Of a stretch of 25,593 nucleotides of DNA, positions 8,742 to 16,298 are shown in pieces. The DNA lies in assembly GCA_021159445.1 (NCBI GenBank), contig JAGGRV010000092.1:1-25593 (forward strand), read 5' to 3'. Each line of letters opens with the position of its first letter. The first letter of the stretch is position 1. This DNA comes from Deltaproteobacteria bacterium. GTDB taxonomy: Bacteria > Desulfobacterota > Dissulfuribacteria > Dissulfuribacterales > UBA3076. A program made the translations under genes and the position numbers. Under the pieces are notes generated by a model, which saw nothing but the letters and a program-made list of their open reading frames with translations, was not told the origin of the DNA and did not search any database.

Positions 8742-9457
8742 TACCTATCCGAGATACCATCCGGTCGGAAACTTATCCAATCATCAACTATGTCCTGATT
8801 GCGTTCAATATTCTGGCTTTTTTTGTGGAGCAATCACAGGGACGGAATCTTAATGAATTTATTTTTACCTATGGGCTTGTACCCGCTCGTTATTCCGTGC
8901 CCCAAATTTCAGCTTACTTCACTTCTGCCCAGCAAGGGATCGCCTTTCTTACCTTCATGTTTTTACATGGCGGGTTTTTTCACCTTTTGGGTAACATGTG
9001 GTTCCTGTATATCTTTGGTGACAACGTAGAAGATCGTCTTGGACACTTTCGCTATCTCACCTTCTATTTGCTGTGTGGATTGGCTTCAGGGATTTCACAT
9101 CTGTTTCTCAATTGGACGTCTCAGATACCAACTATAGGAGCAAGCGGCGCCATTGCCGGCGTGATGGGGGCCTACTTCATACTCTATCCCAGGGCTAAGG
9201 TCCTGACCCTGATACCCATTTTTTTCTTTATCCAATTTATAGAAATTCCGGCATTCCTGTTTCTCGGGTTCTGGATTTTCTTTCAGTTCTTGAGCGCAGC
9301 CTCTTCAGCTCAGGCTGGTGGTATTGCTTGGTGGGCACACATTGGCGGGTTTGTTTTCGGTATCATTTTTTTGAAGCTCTTTCAGTTGCTGCCGGGAATG
9401 TCTACAGGGCGGAAGTTCAGGAACCTGACCAAGAAGCGCACATCACGACGACTGTAA
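8738..9457 (+). CDS. Rhomboid-family intramembrane serine protease
   Basis: An integral membrane protease of 239 residues with about six transmembrane helices. The catalytic dyad is visible: Ser136 in GASGAIAG and His201 in WAHIGGF. The oxyanion-side HGGFFHLLGNM motif (His82, Asn86) precedes it. The loop-1 region between helix 1 and helix 2 (40-72) is fairly long. The start ATG overlaps the stop of the upstream binding protein by 4 nt, implying coupled expression and perhaps a joint role, which is an inference. The tail is basic (TKKRTSRRL) and probably cytoplasmic. Confidence 0.93.
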   Translation: MIPIRDTIRSETYPIINYVLIAFNILAFFVEQSQGRNLNEFIFTYGLVPARYSVPQISAYFTSAQQGIAFLTFMFLHGGFFHLLGNMWFLYIFGDNVEDRLGHFRYLTFYLLCGLASGISHLFLNWTSQIPTIGASGAIAGVMGAYFILYPRAKVLTLIPIFFFIQFIEIPAFLFLGFWIFFQFLSAASSAQAGGIAWWAHIGGFVFGIIFLKLFQLLPGMSTGRKFRNLTKKRTSRRL

Positions 9458-9492
9458 GCTAAATTAAGCGGTTAGCCTTTAGCTATTAGCTA

Positions 9493-11508
9493 TTAGTTTT
9501 TGGATGTAAATGCCAGGAATTCCTCCTCACTCAGGGTAGGAATTCCAAGTTCTACTGCCTTTTGTAGTTTGGACCCGGAACCTTTTCCCACAACCACATA
9601 ATCTGTCTTGCGCCCTACTGTAGAAGCGATTTGGCCACCCAGATCCCGGACAATGTTCTTGGCCTGTTCCCGGGTGAGAGAGGAGAGTCCACCGGTGAAG
9701 ACAAAGGTCTTGTCTTTCAGTGGTAAGGACTTTTTCCTATGAAGATCAGTAAATCTGGTCCCGGCATCAAGCATACGTCTCACAAGTTCGATGTTGTGAT
9801 TATCGCCAAACCATGACCGGATGCTTGAGGCTACTTCCGGACCTATTCCTTCTACGGCCTTGAGTTCTTCCTCACCGGCATCCATAAGTGCTTTTATTGA
9901 TCCAAAATGGTCTGCAAGGAGCTGTGCGGTCACATCTCCAACATGTCTAAGCCCCAAGGCATAGAAGAATCGAGCAAGGGTTGTATCTTTGCTGGCTTCT
10001 ATGGCGGATAGGAGATTTCTTGCGGATTTCTCAGCAAAACGGTCAAGCGACAGGAGATCACTCAGCTTGATGGAGTAAAGGTCTGCGATACTCCGGACCA
10101 GTCCCGCACTGATAAGTTGCTCGGCCACCTTTGGACCAAGGCCGTCTATGTCCATGGCCCCTTTGGCGGCAAAGTGGGTGAGTTGCTTCACAAGCCTGGG
10201 GAAACATCCGGGATTCGGGCACCGCCACGCAGCCTCTCCTGGTTTGCGGCGCAGACTGGAACCGCAGACCGGGCAGGTCTGCGGCATCACAAATACCTGT
10301 TCCTCTCCGCTCCTTCTCTCCGGCAGTGGTCTGACCACTTCAGGAATGACGTCACCTGCCCTCCGGACAATAATCCAGTCGCCTATCCTGACATCCTTGC
10401 GGCGGATCTCGTCTTCGTTGTGGAGAGTTGCGCGGCTTACCACAACTCCGCCCACCTTTACAGGTTCCATAAGGGCCACAGGGGTGACAGTACCAGTACG
10501 TCCCACGCTGAGTTGAATTTCGATAATTCTGGTTATGGCCTGGGCTGCCTCAAATTTGTAAGCCAAGGCCCAACGAGGACTCTTGGCCTTTGCCCCAAGG
10601 CGTTTCTGGAGTTTAATGTCATTGACCTTGATGACTACTCCGTCGATTTCATAATCAAGCTCTTCCCTCTTTCTGTTTATGCGCTGGTGATATTGTATTG
10701 CACCATGGATTCCTTTTAGCTTTTTCACCATGGGGTTGACCCTTAGCCCCCATTTCTTGAGAGACGAAAGCGCCTCCCATTGTGTCCCAAAGCTATAGTC
10801 TTCCACTACTCCGATCCCGTAACAAAAAATATTCAGGGGCCGGCCGGCGGTAATGTTCGGGTCCAGTTGGCGAAGGGAACCAGCCGCGGCATTTCTGGGA
10901 TTGGCAAAAGGAGGCTCACCTTGTTCCATACGTCTCTTATTAAGACGTTCAAAGGCGTTTTTATTGATAAAGACCTCGCCCCGTACCTCAAGGCGGCTGG
11001 GTGGAGTAAGGTATCTGTCGATGAGCCTGAGAGGTATGGATCGAATGGTCCGCAGGTTTGTGGTTACGTCTTCCCCTGTGTAGCCGTCTCCTCGGGTTGA
11101 TCCAAGAACAAACCTGCCATTTTCGTAAACCAGCTCTACGGCAAGGCCGTCCATCTTAGGTTCAACCGTGTATTCAAGCTCTTCATCGATCCGGAGGAAT
11201 TTCTTCCCCCGTTGGTCAAATTCCAGCACCTCTTCCTGGCTGAAGGCATCATCCAGACTCAGCATAGGGACACTGTGGGGTACTCCGGCAAATTTTTCTG
11301 AAGGTGGCGCACCGATTCGCTGTGTAGGCGAATCAGGAGTTACGGTCTCGGGATATTTGCCTTCGATCTCCTTGAGCTCACGCATCAAGGCGTCATAATC
11401 GGCGTCGCTGGTTATGGGCTGGTCAAGGACATAATAGAGGTAATTATGGTGGTTGATCTCTTCCCTGAGTTGTTCTACGCGCTTTAGTATTTCAGAGGGA
11501 AAACTCAT
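9493..11508 (-). CDS. ligA: NAD-dependent DNA ligase
   Basis: Seals nicks in replication and repair using NAD+. The domains in order are: Ia (1-65, with the YYVLDQP segment), nucleotidyltransferase with the adenylated Lys118 in EPKMDG, OB fold, a four-Cys zinc finger (CPVCG...CPNPGC, about 410-432), HhH repeats (DIDGLGPKVAEQL, AVEGIGPEVASSI) and a C-terminal BRCT domain (KDKTFVFTGGLSSLTREQA onward). At 671 residues it is full length. It lies 48 nt downstream of rnr on the same strand and is probably cotranscribed. The convergent rhomboid gene ends 35 nt away, across short TAGCTATTAGC repeats. Confidence 0.98.
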   Translation of the reverse strand: MSFPSEILKRVEQLREEINHHNYLYYVLDQPITSDADYDALMRELKEIEGKYPETVTPDSPTQRIGAPPSEKFAGVPHSVPMLSLDDAFSQEEVLEFDQRGKKFLRIDEELEYTVEPKMDGLAVELVYENGRFVLGSTRGDGYTGEDVTTNLRTIRSIPLRLIDRYLTPPSRLEVRGEVFINKNAFERLNKRRMEQGEPPFANPRNAAAGSLRQLDPNITAGRPLNIFCYGIGVVEDYSFGTQWEALSSLKKWGLRVNPMVKKLKGIHGAIQYHQRINRKREELDYEIDGVVIKVNDIKLQKRLGAKAKSPRWALAYKFEAAQAITRIIEIQLSVGRTGTVTPVALMEPVKVGGVVVSRATLHNEDEIRRKDVRIGDWIIVRRAGDVIPEVVRPLPERRSGEEQVFVMPQTCPVCGSSLRRKPGEAAWRCPNPGCFPRLVKQLTHFAAKGAMDIDGLGPKVAEQLISAGLVRSIADLYSIKLSDLLSLDRFAEKSARNLLSAIEASKDTTLARFFYALGLRHVGDVTAQLLADHFGSIKALMDAGEEELKAVEGIGPEVASSIRSWFGDNHNIELVRRMLDAGTRFTDLHRKKSLPLKDKTFVFTGGLSSLTREQAKNIVRDLGGQIASTVGRKTDYVVVGKGSGSKLQKAVELGIPTLSEEEFLAFTSKN

Positions 11509-11556
11509 CTTGGATTTGGTGATTGCGTGCAGTATCCTTATTTTGCAGATTTTTCA

Positions 11557-13713
11557 TTATTTGTCATTTACAATTTCAAAGTTGATGTGCATCCTGGAGA
11601 CATTGACAGCCTTAACCCTGACCTTCACCGTTTGTCCTAGATGAAAGATCCTGTGGGTCCTTCGCCCGACAAGGCGCTGTTTGTCCTGATCGAGCACATA
11701 ATAATCATCCACTATGTCTACCAGGCGAACAGCTCCGGATATGAACATGTCCTTGAGTTCAACAAAAAAACCAAAGGAGATCACGCCGGATATTATGCCT
11801 TCAAATACTTCACCGATCTTGTCTGCCATGAAGCGGACCTTGAGCCTGTCAAACATTTCTCTTTCTGCTTCCATGGCCCCCCTCTCCCGAACGGAGCAAT
11901 GCTGTCCCAGGGTTTCAAGCTGCTCTTCAGTGTAAACCGGGCGTTTCCTTGTCCGTTTCATGTTGGCTTTCAGAATCCTGTGGACGATCAGGTCAGGGTA
12001 ACGGCGAATCGGCGATGTGAAGTGCAAATAATTGGGGGAAGCCAGGCCAAAGTGTCCGATATTTTGGGATGAATATACGGCCTGTTTCATGGTCCTGAGT
12101 AGTACTGTGTTTATTATGTATTCATGGGGCTTGCCTGATGCCTCTTTGAGCACTTTCTGACACCATTTCGGAGTTATTTCATCCGGCACCTTGATATTCA
12201 TTCCCAGAATTCGAGCAAAGCCTACAAGCTCGTTTACCTTATCCCGTGCAGGTAACTCATGAACACGGTACATTGCCGGTATGTCTTTTTTGGTCAAAAA
12301 GAGAGCAACAGCCTCGTTTGCGGCTATCATGAATTCTTCGATAATACGATGGGCTATGCTTCTTTCCCGCCGGACGATCTCTTCCAGATTCCCCCTGATC
12401 CCCAGGATCATTTCAGGTTCCGGAAGATCAAAGTCAATACTCCCTCTCTGGCGGCGTTTTTCGGAAAGGGCCTCTGCCAGCTCTACCATCCATTTTAAGT
12501 GCTTAATATGTTTCCTGTTTTTGGCTATCAGCTCCTTGTCTTTGTTGACAAGTATGCAGCGCACTTCTTTATAAGTGAACCTGCAATGGCTCCTGATTAC
12601 GGCCTTGAAAAAATTGGCACGCCTGACATTTGCCTCCCTGTCAAAAGAAATATTAACCCCAACTGCCAGACGGTCTTCATCGGGAATCAGACTGCATAGG
12701 TGATTGGACAACGTCTCAGGGAGCATAGGTACTACGGAATTGGGGAAATATACACTTGTGCCTCGCTCAAGGCCTGTCTGGTCGACAGGGCTATTATCCG
12801 GCACATAGTGACTTACGTCGGCAATGGCCACAGTGAGAACAAAGCCTGTGCGGGTCTTCTTGACAAATACGGCATCATCAAAGTCCCTCGCCTGCTCCCC
12901 ATCTATTGTTACCAGCGGTAGCTGCCGGAGATCCTTGCGGCCCGGGATATCGTCCGGGACAATAGTCTGGGGTAATGCCTCGGCCTGAGCTATGGCGTCA
13001 GGTGGAAAGATGTGCGGAAGACCGCGCTTATATATGACTATCTTGGTCTGCACACCCATGTCGTCAGGATTCCCAAGGACTTCTATAACCCGTCCCTCAG
13101 GGTTCTTTCCCTCTGAAGGAAAGCTTTCAATTTCCGCCAATACAACCTGGCCGTTCCGGGCCTTTGCTGTATATTTATTGGGAACCATGATTTCATAGAG
13201 CAGCCTGTTATCTTCAGGAAGCACGGTTGATACGCTTTTGCCTTTCTGAAATGTCCCTACTACATGATCCACGCCCCGTTCAAGCACTCTTAGTATGGAA
13301 CCTTCAATGCCCTTTCCACTGGTTTTTTCCACCCTTGCCACTACATGATCACCATGGACAGCACCCTTGAGACCGCGCGCAGGGATGAATACGTCATCGC
13401 CTTTCCCGGTCTCCGGTTGTACAAAACCAAAACCATCCGGGTGGACTGACAATCTTCCGGTAACCAGTTTCATAAGGTCGGAGATACCGTACCTGTCGCC
13501 CTTGAGCAGGACTAATTTGCCTTCACGAACAAGGCCGGTCACTATGGCCCTTGCCTTATTTCTTTCATCCGGCCTCAGGTGGGATAAATGTATTATCTCC
13601 CGGAGATAAAGGGGCCGCCCCGCATTGCGCATTACTGTCAGAATACGTTCGGGGGAAAGAAGGGGAAGCTTCTCGGATTTCCGGCTGGATCTTGCTTTGC
13701 GTTTTCTTGCCAT
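11557..13713 (-). CDS. rnr: Ribonuclease R (RNB-family 3'-5' exoribonuclease)
   Basis: Degrades structured RNA processively from the 3' end. The order is an N-terminal helix-turn-helix (ILTVMRNAGRPLYLREI), two cold-shock domains (RLSVHPDGFGFVQP near the N-terminus), the RNB catalytic domain with the Mg-binding Asp cluster DGEQARDFDDAV (about 271-280), FTSPIRRYPDLIVHR, and a C-terminal S1 domain (GEVFEGIISGVISFGFFVEL). I prefer the ATG at 13713 (718 residues, MARKRKARSS) over the TTG at 13758 because a near-consensus promoter ends 7 nt before this ATG. ligA follows. A basic C-terminal tail after S1, common in RNase R, is absent. Confidence 0.93.
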   Translation of the reverse strand: MARKRKARSSRKSEKLPLLSPERILTVMRNAGRPLYLREIIHLSHLRPDERNKARAIVTGLVREGKLVLLKGDRYGISDLMKLVTGRLSVHPDGFGFVQPETGKGDDVFIPARGLKGAVHGDHVVARVEKTSGKGIEGSILRVLERGVDHVVGTFQKGKSVSTVLPEDNRLLYEIMVPNKYTAKARNGQVVLAEIESFPSEGKNPEGRVIEVLGNPDDMGVQTKIVIYKRGLPHIFPPDAIAQAEALPQTIVPDDIPGRKDLRQLPLVTIDGEQARDFDDAVFVKKTRTGFVLTVAIADVSHYVPDNSPVDQTGLERGTSVYFPNSVVPMLPETLSNHLCSLIPDEDRLAVGVNISFDREANVRRANFFKAVIRSHCRFTYKEVRCILVNKDKELIAKNRKHIKHLKWMVELAEALSEKRRQRGSIDFDLPEPEMILGIRGNLEEIVRRERSIAHRIIEEFMIAANEAVALFLTKKDIPAMYRVHELPARDKVNELVGFARILGMNIKVPDEITPKWCQKVLKEASGKPHEYIINTVLLRTMKQAVYSSQNIGHFGLASPNYLHFTSPIRRYPDLIVHRILKANMKRTRKRPVYTEEQLETLGQHCSVRERGAMEAEREMFDRLKVRFMADKIGEVFEGIISGVISFGFFVELKDMFISGAVRLVDIVDDYYVLDQDKQRLVGRRTHRIFHLGQTVKVRVKAVNVSRMHINFEIVNDK

Positions 13714-13719
13714 GTAAAG

Positions 13720-13748
13720 ATTATACGTTGAGGGCTTGAAGGGGTCAA
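13720..13748 (-). promoter_or_regulatory. Near-consensus sigma70 promoter of rnr, predicting a leaderless mRNA
   Basis: On the minus strand TTGACC (13748-13743) and TATAAT (13725-13720) are separated by exactly 17 nt. Six nucleotides (CTTTAC) separate the -10 box from the ATG at 13713, so the expected +1 falls on or within a base or two of the A of the start codon. No Shine-Dalgarno is present, which fits leaderless initiation. Confidence 0.65.
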
Positions 13749-13796
13749 GAAATGACAATAATGATCATAGAGGAATATTTATTTCAGGCTAACGCG

Positions 13797-13824
13797 AACA
13801 TCTGCGGCTTGTCCGCAGAATGTT
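13797..13824 (+). terminator. Hairpin with short T-run between rnr and the SLOG-like gene
   Basis: AACATCTGCGG pairs with CCGCAG(A)ATGTT around CTTGT, and on the plus strand runs into TTTTTGTT. No plus-strand gene precedes it. On the minus strand it lies about 85 nt upstream of the rnr start and has no T tract, so its role is uncertain. Confidence 0.3.
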
Positions 13825-13840
13825 TTTGTTGGGTCCTTAT

Positions 13841-13899
13841 CTCTTCAATACCCCTTCAGCCTTCAGCCTAAACAGCTTCAGCCTGACTACTGTAGTTAG
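13841..13899 (-). repeat. MITE-like element, family 1, copy C (single arm)
   Basis: Read on the minus strand it contains TCAGGCTGAAGCTGTTTAG followed by GCTGAAGGCTGAAGGGGT, matching the left arm of copy A (4394-4434) with about one mismatch in 37 positions. No second arm was found, so it is a solo arm. It directly abuts the family-2 element. Confidence 0.65.
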
Positions 13900-14052
13900 G
13901 AACGTACAATAAATAACTTGAACAAATTAATGTCTTTTTTGCCGTCTTCTTCGTTGCTCGTCGATCACATAACCCGTTATGCTCGCTCCTCGCGCCTTGA
14001 ATACAACAAAAAATCCTATTAATTTTTGTTCAACTTATTTATCTCCCGTTCC
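13899..14052. repeat. MITE-like element, family 2, with about 43-bp terminal inverted repeats
   Basis: The left end begins GGAACG and continues AATAAATAACTTGAACAAA. The right end, reverse-complemented, begins GGAACG and continues GATAAATAAGTTGAACAAA. Similarity runs for about 43 bp with a few mismatches and a 2-nt indel. The core includes an inner palindrome CATAAC-CC-GTTATG and GCTCGCTCCTCGCGCC. No coding capacity is seen. With copy C it fills most of the 13,759-14,097 gap. Confidence 0.65.
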
Positions 14053-14097
14053 TTACCAATATGTTATCTTGGTGCGAACCCATTCGCTATTCATTCA

Positions 14098-14661
14098 CTA
14101 GTTTTGCTCCGCAGGACCAAAGGAACGGATGAAAAGATCGCGGAGGGCCTGCCGGCCGTCATCGGAGAGGTTGCGGGTTCCTGTGCCGGCAAACGTATCT
14201 GAGGTAATCACCGGTGTGTTCTCAACCCATTGGCTGTCCTCCCAGGAAAACCACCCCTTTCGTTCCTGATCATAGACGCTCAGCGGCCGGTTAAATAGTT
14301 TTGCCAACTCGACACCCCAGCCGGTTCCCCCCTTGACGGTGTTGTCCGCCAGTATCCAGCCGACCGCAATGACATGGTGGCCGCTATTGACCATGTGAAA
14401 AATGGACTGGATGACTTTTCGGATCTTATCCGTCCGGGAGTAAGTGCGTCTCATCCGCTTGGACACGATTTCCATGCTGACATCGCCCCTTTGCAGCTCT
14501 TCCCGGTTCAGTAAACGGAGGCCCCTGGTGCGCTCTGCATTGTGCCCTTCAAATGATATATTCACCTCTTTCATATGCCAGGTCTCGGCAAGTTTGCCGA
14601 ATTCCGCTTCAGCTCCCTTGTGGCCACCGCTGTACAATGTGATTTTTGAAATGTCTGCCAT
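14098..14661 (-). CDS. Conserved protein with SLOG/molybdenum-carrier-like Rossmann features
   Basis: A 187-residue soluble protein. The start has LYSGGHKGAEAEFGKLAE (9-26), similar to the SGG-x-G-A-x nucleotide-binding loop of SLOG/putative molybdenum-carrier proteins. A later Gly-rich turn KGGTGWGVELAKLFNRPLSVYDQ (110-132) and SDTFAGTGTRNLSDDG near the end complete the pattern. I infer a nucleotide- or nucleotide-derivative-binding Rossmann protein; the ligand is unknown. AGGAGA lies 8 nt before the ATG. An intrinsic terminator is located only about 45 nt ahead of the gene, so either its promoter is within that gap or it is read through conditionally. Confidence 0.7.
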   Translation of the reverse strand: MADISKITLYSGGHKGAEAEFGKLAETWHMKEVNISFEGHNAERTRGLRLLNREELQRGDVSMEIVSKRMRRTYSRTDKIRKVIQSIFHMVNSGHHVIAVGWILADNTVKGGTGWGVELAKLFNRPLSVYDQERKGWFSWEDSQWVENTPVITSDTFAGTGTRNLSDDGRQALRDLFIRSFGPAEQN

Positions 14662-14703
14662 TTTTTTATCTCCTGAATTTTTTTAAGACGTTGTGCGATT
14701 ATG

Positions 14704-14737
14704 CAAAAAAAACACCCCGCCGCGGTTCGGCAGGGTG
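14704..14737 (-). terminator. Strong intrinsic terminator (minus strand) in the leader of the SLOG-like gene
   Basis: CACCCTGCCG (14737-14728) pairs with CGGCGGGGTG (14722-14713) with one mismatch around a 5-nt loop, followed by TTTTTTTT. It terminates minus-strand transcription arriving from the integron side, or acts as an attenuator for the gene at 14661. An ATG at 14756 opens a small frame that runs straight through the hairpin. Confidence 0.8.
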
Positions 14738-14882
14738 AGCGGCTAAAGTAATTCAACTTTTCTGTATTGCAACCCTGGCCGTCATATTTTTTTCAAACAA
14801 ACCTGCCCTGAATTTTTGCGCCCAGAATATAAATATATTTTTATGCGAGCTCTTAGGAAGTTCATTTTTTGTATCTTTCACT

Positions 14883-14943
14883 ACCGAACGTTGCCCATAA
14901 GCCACGCCGCTTTTTGCCGTCGTCTGAATTTGCCTTGTTAGGT
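14883..14943 (-). other. attC site of the YaiI cassette
   Basis: A 61-bp site. The R'' box ACCTAAC overlaps the stop of the upstream gene, and the R' box is GTTCGGT. The two are inverted and match at 6 of 7 positions. GGCAAA and GGGCAAC lie inside the boxes as L-type spacers. It marks the distal recognisable end of the integron. Confidence 0.65.
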
Positions 14944-15405
14944 GGAATTGAACGGATGCTTACGACGGATTGATTGAATCACTTCGTCGAGCTGTTGAAG
15001 AAAACGTGATCGGTCACGCTTCTTTAGCGGCGGAGGCCCGCCCGTTATCTCTCCTGCGCCACGGAGTTCTGACAACAGGTCCCGAGTTGCGACGGCTTCA
15101 CCGATGTTGGTTTCAGTGAACGGCTTTCCGGTTGTACCAATTGCATGTGCGCCTTCCTTCAGGCAGCGACTCGCAAGGGGAATGTCAGCGGTGACCACGA
15201 TGTCGTTAGGTTGCACGTGTTCGACAATCCAATCATCGGCCGCGTCGAATCCGTCCCCTACAACTTCGAGTGCAATCCATCGTTCATTCGGAACTCGCAT
15301 CCAAGAGTTGGCCACCAATGTTACATCAAGGCGATATCGGCTTGCGACGCGGTATACTTCCTGTTTGACCGGGCACGCATCAGCATCTACAAAGATGTGC
15401 AGCAA
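14938..15405 (-). CDS. YaiI/YqxD family protein (UPF0178, DUF188), in an integron cassette
   Basis: A 155-residue soluble protein of the UPF0178 family. The signature MLHIFVDADACPVKQEVYRVA opens the protein, and DIVVTADIPLASRCLKEGA (88-106) and RDLLSELRGAGE follow. The fold is PIN/NYN-like with conserved acidic residues, so a nuclease role has been suggested for the family, but no reaction is established. The start is a TTG at 15405 with GAGGAT about 7 nt upstream; no ATG is in frame. The stop codon lies inside the R'' box of an attC, the usual cassette layout. Confidence 0.88.
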   Translation of the reverse strand: MLHIFVDADACPVKQEVYRVASRYRLDVTLVANSWMRVPNERWIALEVVGDGFDAADDWIVEHVQPNDIVVTADIPLASRCLKEGAHAIGTTGKPFTETNIGEAVATRDLLSELRGAGEITGGPPPLKKRDRSRFLQQLDEVIQSIRRKHPFNST

Positions 15406-15454
15406 ACGAAAATCCTCACCATTACCCCGGATCTGGTCGGGGTGCCATCTAATG

Positions 15455-15616
15455 TTAAGGGTAACTAGCGGCGCCTACAGAAGATTTCCATTTCGCTTCA
15501 CCAAATAGAAGAATGTCTTCCGTAAAAACTCCAAAATCGATTTCCGGCCCTCCGGGAACCAATGTGTCAGGGTGATGAAAATGCCCGCATCTGGATACGA
15601 AGAAGGTGATTGACAT
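15455..15616 (-). pseudogene. Small ORF resembling the core of a PD-(D/E)XK nuclease
   Basis: A 53-codon frame. It contains PEIDFGV (about 24-30) followed by LLFGEAKWKSS (36-46), the D...E-x-K spacing of PD-(D/E)XK nucleases: Asp26-Glu40-Lys42. A full nuclease would be longer on both sides, and the frame is closed by a TAA at 15646-15648 upstream and a TAA at 15455 downstream. I read it as a fragment left by cassette decay; a short functional protein is less likely. No good ribosome site precedes the ATG. Confidence 0.45.
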
Positions 15617-15681
15617 GACCAAAATAATTTCTTGGCTAATGACATTATGCGCAGGTTAATTTTTTAGAACATAAAAAAGCC

Positions 15682-15969
15682 TTATTTGCCACAGCATTTT
15701 TTATACTTTTTACCGCTCCCACATGGGCAGGGTTCATTGCGTCCCACTTTCTTTTCGGCAGTCTTTGTTTTTAGTGGATTTAACAATATTTCTAAGTTTG
15801 TAATATCCTCAGATTTATCTGGTTCCAATTCAATTGTATATTCCCAACCGTTTTCTTCAAATACTGATTCTAATTCAGTCACCCTTTCTTCTGTTTGTAC
15901 ATTTACAACAGCGGGATTCTTTTTAGTGCCCAATTTCCCTGTCTTTTTACCATCAAATATTTTTTTCAT
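15682..15969 (-). CDS. SEC-C/SWIM metal-binding motif protein (PBPRA1643-like)
   Basis: A 95-residue protein. The C-terminus RNEPCPCGSGKKYKKCCGK (77-95) is a SEC-C zinc-binding motif with Cys81, Cys83, Cys92 and Cys93. The N-terminal part matches what I know of the small PBPRA1643 family (MKKIFDGKKTGKLGTKKNPAVVNVQTEER). The role is unknown; SEC-C motifs in SecA bind ribosomes and SecB. GGAGAAAT precedes the ATG. Its start overlaps the stop of an IS256 transposase remnant, so the ribosome site is derived from that debris. I could not find an attC between this gene and the next one downstream. Confidence 0.88.
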   Translation of the reverse strand: MKKIFDGKKTGKLGTKKNPAVVNVQTEERVTELESVFEENGWEYTIELEPDKSEDITNLEILLNPLKTKTAEKKVGRNEPCPCGSGKKYKKCCGK

Positions 15970-16178
15970 ATTTCTCCATTCCTGCGTTTAAATTCCTTGT
16001 TCAGCCTCTCTATGATGTTAGTAGTCCGTAGAGATATCCATTCTTCTTCAGGAAAGCTGAAAAAGGTCAAACAGGCATTGATAGATCTCTCAAGACAGGA
16101 TACAGTTAAAGGAATAGTATCCTTCCATTTCCTTTTAAACTGCTCGAAAAACTCTATAGCCGTATTCTTTGACGAAGC
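15966..16178 (-). pseudogene. IS256-family (Mutator-type) transposase remnant
   Basis: About 70 codons match the C-terminal part of IS256-family transposases: FFEQFKRKWKDTIPL, a C-L-x-FFSFPEEEWISLRTTN block, and IERLNKEFKRR. The N-terminal catalytic domain and the tail after KRR are missing, and no terminal inverted repeats were recognised. The frame ends in a TGA that overlaps the ATG of the SEC-C gene. It lies at the decayed distal end of the cassette array. Confidence 0.85.
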
Positions 16179-16189
16179 ATAGAAAATGG

Positions 16190-16240
16190 ACCGCGAATCA
16201 GCCAGCCAAAAAGCGCGTAGCGGTTTTGAGGTCGTTATGT
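16190..16240 (-). other. Degenerate attC-like site after the PIN pair
   Basis: Read on the minus strand it starts with R''-like ACATAAC and ends with ATTCGCG, similar to the R' box GTTCGCA of the attC at 19306. The interior has short pairing arms (CAAAA/CTTTTTG). R'' does not complement the 5' boundary of its cassette (GTTCGGC), so the site is decayed or hybrid. Confidence 0.4.
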
Positions 16241-16298
16241 CCCGAGTTAAATTATGTAACGTGTTTTTGATAGGTTAATCAATTATTCTTAAAAGAGA

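Noticed and set aside
13714..13758. TTG start for rnr at 13758
   Set aside because: It would place a near-consensus promoter inside the coding region; the ATG at 13713 fits the promoter and the basic N-terminus.
15406..15681. An attC between the SEC-C and YaiI genes
   Set aside because: Box-like pieces (CTTAACATTAGAT, GCATAAT) exist, but no pair of inverted R'/R'' boxes with a foldable interior could be found.
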